Assembly: GCA_934370925.1 (NCBI GenBank)
Contig: CAKRNG010000019.1
Location: 1 to 36,508 of the forward strand
Length of the DNA: 36,508 bases
Source of the DNA: an uncultured Lacticaseibacillus sp.
Lineage (GTDB): Bacteria > Bacillota > Bacilli > Lactobacillales > Lactobacillaceae
Reading direction: 5' to 3'
This document shows, piece after piece, positions 33,224 through 36,508 of this stretch (its first letter is position 1; the number at the start of each line of letters is the position of its first letter). Position numbers and translations under genes: made by a program. The notes beneath the pieces are model-generated. The model saw only the letters and a program-made list of their open reading frames with translations, made no database searches and was not told the DNA's origin.

Positions 33224-33771
33224 CCTTGCTGGCGCTTTCGGGAAGGTACGGTGTTCCCTCGCTTCGCATCGGGGGGCGCTGCATACGTGGGTGTAGTGGC
33301 TACGGTCGATCGGCCCACCTCGCTTACGAACAATCATCTCACCGACACGCCCCCACCCGTATTCCGACTCGGTGGACACGCGACTCAATGCGGGGCCCCG
33401 CATTGAGCTAAGGGGCTAGTCGGCCACTCGCTCTGCCTGATTTCGCCAACTACTTCCGCTAGATTAACGAGGCCTAAATGCAAGTCAACTCCACTACCAA
33501 TCGTCTATCAATAACCGTCACAACGATACGATTAGCCGAGCACGATTACATCCATGTTAAATCTAACGAAGCAATCGGGTGACCCCCTTGCTCATGACGG
33601 GACACCCGTCATGAGTTCCGTGTCCACCGAGTCGAAATACAGGTGGCCAAATATCGGTGAGATGATCAACCGAAATCGAGGTGGGCCGATCAACCGTGAC
33701 CACTACACCAACATCCGCAGCGCCCCCGAAGCGATAGCGAGGGACCACCGTGGCCTACTGAAAGCGCCAGC
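33224..33771. repeat. Composite dispersed repeat 9 (last in the window)
   Basis: Left unit 33224-33422, with the extra outer tail, is A-type; its palindrome is TCAATGCGGGGC...GCATTGA, a fourth stem variant that stays fully paired. Inverted right unit 33591-33771 is A-type with a TGAC-type palindrome and a shortened extra tail. Its inner flank (CATGTTAAATCTAACG...CAATCGGGTGA) resembles that of the right unit of composite 1. The left tail is 66 nt from the phosphatase start codon. 33423-33590 has no clear central terminator. Confidence 0.86.
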
Positions 33772-33773
33772 AA

Positions 33774-33808
33774 TAAAAAATCCCATCCGCTATGTGCAGG
33801 ATGGGGTT
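33774..33808 (-). terminator. Intrinsic terminator of the glycosyltransferase gene
   Basis: On the minus strand AACCCCATCC and GGATGGGATT pair around a 10 nt loop and are followed by TTTTATTG. It lies 36 nt after the stop and directly abuts the last repeat unit. Confidence 0.82.
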
Positions 33809-33843
33809 AGATTGGTATTTTCATCAGTTTATATCTACTTTCG

Positions 33844-34953
33844 TTATGCGGTTTGGATCATTTCTGCATCTGCGTTGCCGAGGAGTTGTTGCCACTGTGC
33901 GGTGATGTGGTCGATTTTGAAGTCCTGCGCCCGTGCCAGGGACTGGTCTGCGTAGTATTCACGGGCGATTTTGTTGGTGGCTAACGCGTTCAGGCGGGTA
34001 ATGAAGTCGGGCACGTTCTGCGGTTGCGTTAAGATGCCGTACTCGCTTACCCCCAGGAATTCTGCGCTACCGGTGTTCGCCATGGCGACGACGGGGAGCC
34101 CGGCCGCCATCGCTTCACCAATGACCAGCGGCATCCCCTCCCAGCGCGAGGTTGAAACGAAGATGGATGCCCCAGCATAGTGCTGTCGAAGCTCATCATC
34201 CTTCAGGGCACCGCGGTAAATGATGCGGTCCTGCACGCCATACGCCACCTGCATCGCCCAGAAGTCAGCCATGGCTTCTGGTGTTCCTGAACCCGCAATG
34301 GCAATCTGCCATCCCGGCTGCAGATAATGTGCGGCTTGAAGCAACAAATCAATCCCTTTATGGTTAATATCAATTCGCGCGGTGAACGCGATAATTCGGC
34401 TGTCTAAATCTGCCCGTCCACTCGGCGTGAGTGTCATTGGGTTATAAATCTTCGTGGTTTGCGGATTGAAGCGCTCGTAGTCACGTAAATCAGCATCCGT
34501 CAGTACCACGAGCCGGTCAACTGCCCGCAACCCTGCGACAAATTCATCTTGCATGTGGGCGTAATAATCATTCATATACGTCTGGAAATTGTTGTGCATC
34601 CATCCGACCAAAGTGACGTCGGGCAGGGCACGTTTGAGAATGGGCGCGAAACTAGTAAGCAGCCCTGCCGGTAGAATCACCGTCTCCACCGCAAGCGCGC
34701 GAATGTTGCGAATCATATCGCCAATCTGATCGCGATACAACTCATACGGGTGCGTCCCGAAAAAGTTCGCTAACGTCGGGGAGGTGGGCGGCTGGGCAAC
34801 TAGCAACGGTGCGCCCAAGTCGAAGTACGCCGGTGCATCCGCAAGCGAGTAGTACCAAACGTCATTCGTTGCCGCAAGTGAGTTCCCCAGCACCGTCGAC
34901 GCCCGCTTCACGCCATCCATCTTCACATTCTCTAAGCCAATCATGATACGCAT
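33844..34953 (-). CDS. Glycosyltransferase family 4 (GT-B fold)
   Basis: 369 residues from ATG 34953 with GAGG about nine bases upstream. The C-terminal half carries the GT4 features IIAFTARIDINHKGIDLLLQAA, WQIAIAGSGTPE and the E-x7-E motif in SRWEGMPLVIGEAMAAGLPVV, which binds the nucleotide sugar. The N-terminal half (LENVKMDGVKRASTVLGNSLA) lacks the glycine-rich loop of some members. A role in teichoic acid, glycolipid or exopolysaccharide synthesis is possible; acceptor and sugar are unknown. Monocistronic, with its own promoter and terminator. Confidence 0.9.
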   Translation of the reverse strand: MRIMIGLENVKMDGVKRASTVLGNSLAATNDVWYYSLADAPAYFDLGAPLLVAQPPTSPTLANFFGTHPYELYRDQIGDMIRNIRALAVETVILPAGLLTSFAPILKRALPDVTLVGWMHNNFQTYMNDYYAHMQDEFVAGLRAVDRLVVLTDADLRDYERFNPQTTKIYNPMTLTPSGRADLDSRIIAFTARIDINHKGIDLLLQAAHYLQPGWQIAIAGSGTPEAMADFWAMQVAYGVQDRIIYRGALKDDELRQHYAGASIFVSTSRWEGMPLVIGEAMAAGLPVVAMANTGSAEFLGVSEYGILTQPQNVPDFITRLNALATNKIAREYYADQSLARAQDFKIDHITAQWQQLLGNADAEMIQTA

Positions 34954-35262
34954 CGAATCATCCTCTCTGGTTTAGGCTCACGTTGACTCATATACCAATG
35001 TGCCAAAAATATTATTTTCATTCGTCACATCAATTAAAAAGCCAAACGTAAGCACTGTTCTTTTAATTGCCGTTCGTCTATATTCTGACCTCCTACTTTT
35101 AGTTAGTTAAAATGATACCCGCTTGAATCCCACTTTGTCAAACATCTTGATCAAAAAAGTTATTTTGGCCCTTTTTTTAAAGAAATAAAAATGAATCACA
35201 CATCGCTTATAACACGAAGTTATGATTCCATTCGTTACAATTGTAAAGATAGTAGACCAATT
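34954..35262 (-). other. Intergenic leader of the glycosyltransferase gene
   Basis: 309 nt without a gene. On the minus strand a strong promoter (35112-35141) is followed by about 150 nt of leader. It contains an AGGAGG at about 35089-35094 with no start codon at the right distance, and an A/T-rich hairpin AATTAAAAG...CTTTTTAATT (about 35033-35070). These may control translation, but the evidence is thin. Confidence 0.4.
35112..35141 (-). promoter_or_regulatory. Promoter of the glycosyltransferase gene
   Basis: On the minus strand TTGACA (35136-35141), 18 nt, then TATCAT (35112-35117). Confidence 0.65.
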
Positions 35263-36243
35263 TCACTTTTTGAACAATCGGCCGAACCATTTTTTAAAGA
35301 ATCCGCGTCGCACCTTGGCCTGACCCGATTCGTACGCACCACATTCAGCATTAATCACCGCGCCGAGCAACAGGAGCATCGCTGAGAAGTTCAGCCACAG
35401 GAGTAGCACCATGAACGACCCAATCGTGCCGTATGAATTATACTTTGTACCGAAATAGGTCATATAAAGGGAGAACAGTTGCGCCAACGCCATCCATGTA
35501 ATCACGGTGAACAAGCTCCCCGGAATCACCGTTCGGAACTGTAACTTCACATCGGGCATAAAGGCGTTGATAACCAGCACCGCGACGATTAATGCGACCA
35601 GTGCGACTGGCCACCTTAACGCATTAAACGTGCCAATCCACCCCGTGTCCAATCCCAGAAGTGGTACCAGCCATTCCAGAAATTGCGTCCCGAACGTAAA
35701 GGCAATCATCACCAATGCCAGCGCCGCCACCACAACCAGGATGACAACCATGCCCAAAATACGGCTGACCAAGAAATTACGTTTGCGCGCCACATTATAG
35801 ATATCGTTATAAGACGTTTTCAGTTCACTAATTCCGATTGTCGCGGCCCAAAGCGTGGCCACCGCCCCAATTGACAGCACACCACCGCTCGTTGACGTCA
35901 GCAGATTCTGAATGATGGGATCCAGCCACTTAAGAATGCTTGCGGGAATGAGTTGGTTCAGGTATCCCGCAATCGATTCGTACCGCAACCCGAACACCGG
36001 CAAGAGATTCCCCGCCGTAATCAGGATGGGAAACAGACTGAGCACCGTGTAGTAGGTCAACGATGCCGCACGACTCGACACATTCGCCTGTCCATACCGT
36101 TTCAACGCACGCTGAATCACGACCAGAAGCTTCAAATGACCAGGTGCTTCAACTTCTTCCAGTGGTTGCGGTTGTTCATCGATTATTTTCAATTGGCGCT
36201 GCAACCCACTGATACCATTGCGCGCGTGCCCACGTTTCGTCAT
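35263..36243 (-). CDS. YihY/BrkB-family inner membrane protein
   Basis: 326 residues from ATG 36243, AAGGAGG upstream. Family signature segments are SRAASLTYYTVLSLFPILI (about 57-75), LWAATIGISELKTSYNDIYN and the last pair VITWMALAQLFSLYMTYFG and YGTIGSFMVLLLWLNFSAMLLLLGAVINAE. Six hydrophobic segments can be counted. The C-terminus is strongly basic (KVRRGFFKKWFGRLFKK). The family was once called ribonuclease BN by mistake; its true function is not settled. Upstream, 36244-36406 shows no gene. Confidence 0.92.
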   Translation of the reverse strand: MTKRGHARNGISGLQRQLKIIDEQPQPLEEVEAPGHLKLLVVIQRALKRYGQANVSSRAASLTYYTVLSLFPILITAGNLLPVFGLRYESIAGYLNQLIPASILKWLDPIIQNLLTSTSGGVLSIGAVATLWAATIGISELKTSYNDIYNVARKRNFLVSRILGMVVILVVVAALALVMIAFTFGTQFLEWLVPLLGLDTGWIGTFNALRWPVALVALIVAVLVINAFMPDVKLQFRTVIPGSLFTVITWMALAQLFSLYMTYFGTKYNSYGTIGSFMVLLLWLNFSAMLLLLGAVINAECGAYESGQAKVRRGFFKKWFGRLFKK

Positions 36244-36406
36244 CGCAATCCCTCCTTCCTCTCTATTTCCATTCTAACAAGTTGCCCCAGTCGAGCGAAA
36301 GCGATTTCTTGAATTATTGGATGACAAATCGTCACTTACCTTTTGTAATTTATGCCAAAAGCCTTTAAACTGAGGGGATGTGCCATATATCAAGGGTACA
36401 CGGTTC

Positions 36407-36508
36407 CACCCGTTTTGCGCCGCTCTGTTTTTAGTCGAGCTCTGCATCCCAGCTTTTTCCGCTTAGCCCAGAATCGACTGCGGTGGTGAACCACCTCCGT
36501 CAATTCTA
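36407..36508 (+). repeat. Diverged copy of the 120 bp structured unit, cut by the window edge
   Basis: ACCCGTTTTGCGCCGCTCTG, then TAGTCGAGCTCTGCA, then an AGCTTTTTCCGCTTAGCCC segment and a hairpin with GGTGGT/ACCACC and outer arms AGAAT/ATTCT. Order and spacing match the units at 22061-22302, where the hairpin is TGGGG/CCCCA with AAACAA/TTGTTT. The unit continues past the window. Confidence 0.6.

Noticed and set aside
15932..33771. A recurring open frame in the dispersed repeats reading FPRYRFGGAAS...VDRPASISVDHLTD...RLGGHA
   Set aside because: The protein similarity follows from nucleotide conservation. The frame is broken by one-base differences in several copies and has no consistent start codon or ribosome-binding site.
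15932..33771. CRISPR array
   Set aside because: The repeats are long, inverted, irregularly spaced and separated by genes, and no cas genes are present.
1..36508. tRNA, rRNA, tmRNA or SRP RNA genes
   Set aside because: I looked for tRNA-like cloverleaf arms with terminal CCA and for conserved rRNA and SRP cores and saw none, though a dedicated scan was not possible.

Overview
The window looks like a chromosomal segment of a low-GC-phylum Gram-positive, most likely a high-GC member of the Lactobacillaceae. This rests on strong Shine-Dalgarno sites, U-rich intrinsic terminators, an OppA-type lipoprotein, a lactose/cellobiose-type PTS IIA, an AI-2E family permease, a GH25-like protein and the general style of the genes. 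No rRNA or tRNA gene was seen. The species call is inference.

Layout. (1) 1-4.6 kb is visibly more AT-rich than the rest and reads as an acquired island. A partial DUF2971 gene and a DUF6119/TIGR04141 gene form a minus-strand operon. Upstream of them is a 39-codon pheromone-like peptide gene, and divergent to it an Rgg/MutR-type regulator. I read this as a candidate peptide-signal-controlled defence or effector locus. (2) 4.6-9.8 kb holds a membrane protein with an acidic Ser/Asp/Glu/Thr linker and a McrBC-type pair (McrB-like NTPase, DUF2357-type nuclease) in which both genes are broken, one by an in-frame stop and one by a frameshift in a G5 tract. A MITE-like element lies just upstream. 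(3) 9.8-15.9 kb holds prfC (RF3), a complete IS200/IS605-type element (tnpA, tnpB, likely omegaRNA), a lone AlbA_2-domain protein and an AI-2E family permease. (4) 15.9-33.8 kb holds housekeeping and accessory genes: a double GNAT, DEAD-box helicase plus PTS IIA, Gfo/Idh oxidoreductase, a DUF4828-like protein, OppA, a GH25-like protein, NfeD plus SPFH, NUDIX, a PAT-like GNAT, signal peptidase I and a metallophosphatase. Most of their intergenic regions are filled by one dispersed repeat family. (5) 33.8-36.5 kb holds a GT4 glycosyltransferase and a YihY/BrkB membrane protein.

The most striking content is non-coding. First, about 23 copies (some partial) of a 155-200 nt unit lie between 15.9 and 33.8 kb and nowhere else in the window. 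They are arranged as outward-facing inverted pairs around a terminator hairpin. The two arms of a pair differ consistently, one with a TTGC-type and one with a TGAC-type palindrome, so the composite is polar. The outer tails begin 3-15 nt after stop codons. The palindrome stems vary by compensatory changes. Second, two distant copies of a small element contain two hairpins with conserved loops and covarying stems, a strong ribosome-binding site and a 16-codon ORF (MKKK[F/L]EDEFWVAHLYV). Third, a structured 120 bp unit is perfectly duplicated but for one base in front of the DUF4828-like gene, with a diverged third copy at the right edge. Fourth, a 160-180 bp MITE-like element with long terminal inverted repeats is present twice.

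All calls come from reading the sequence. No database search, alignment or folding program was run.
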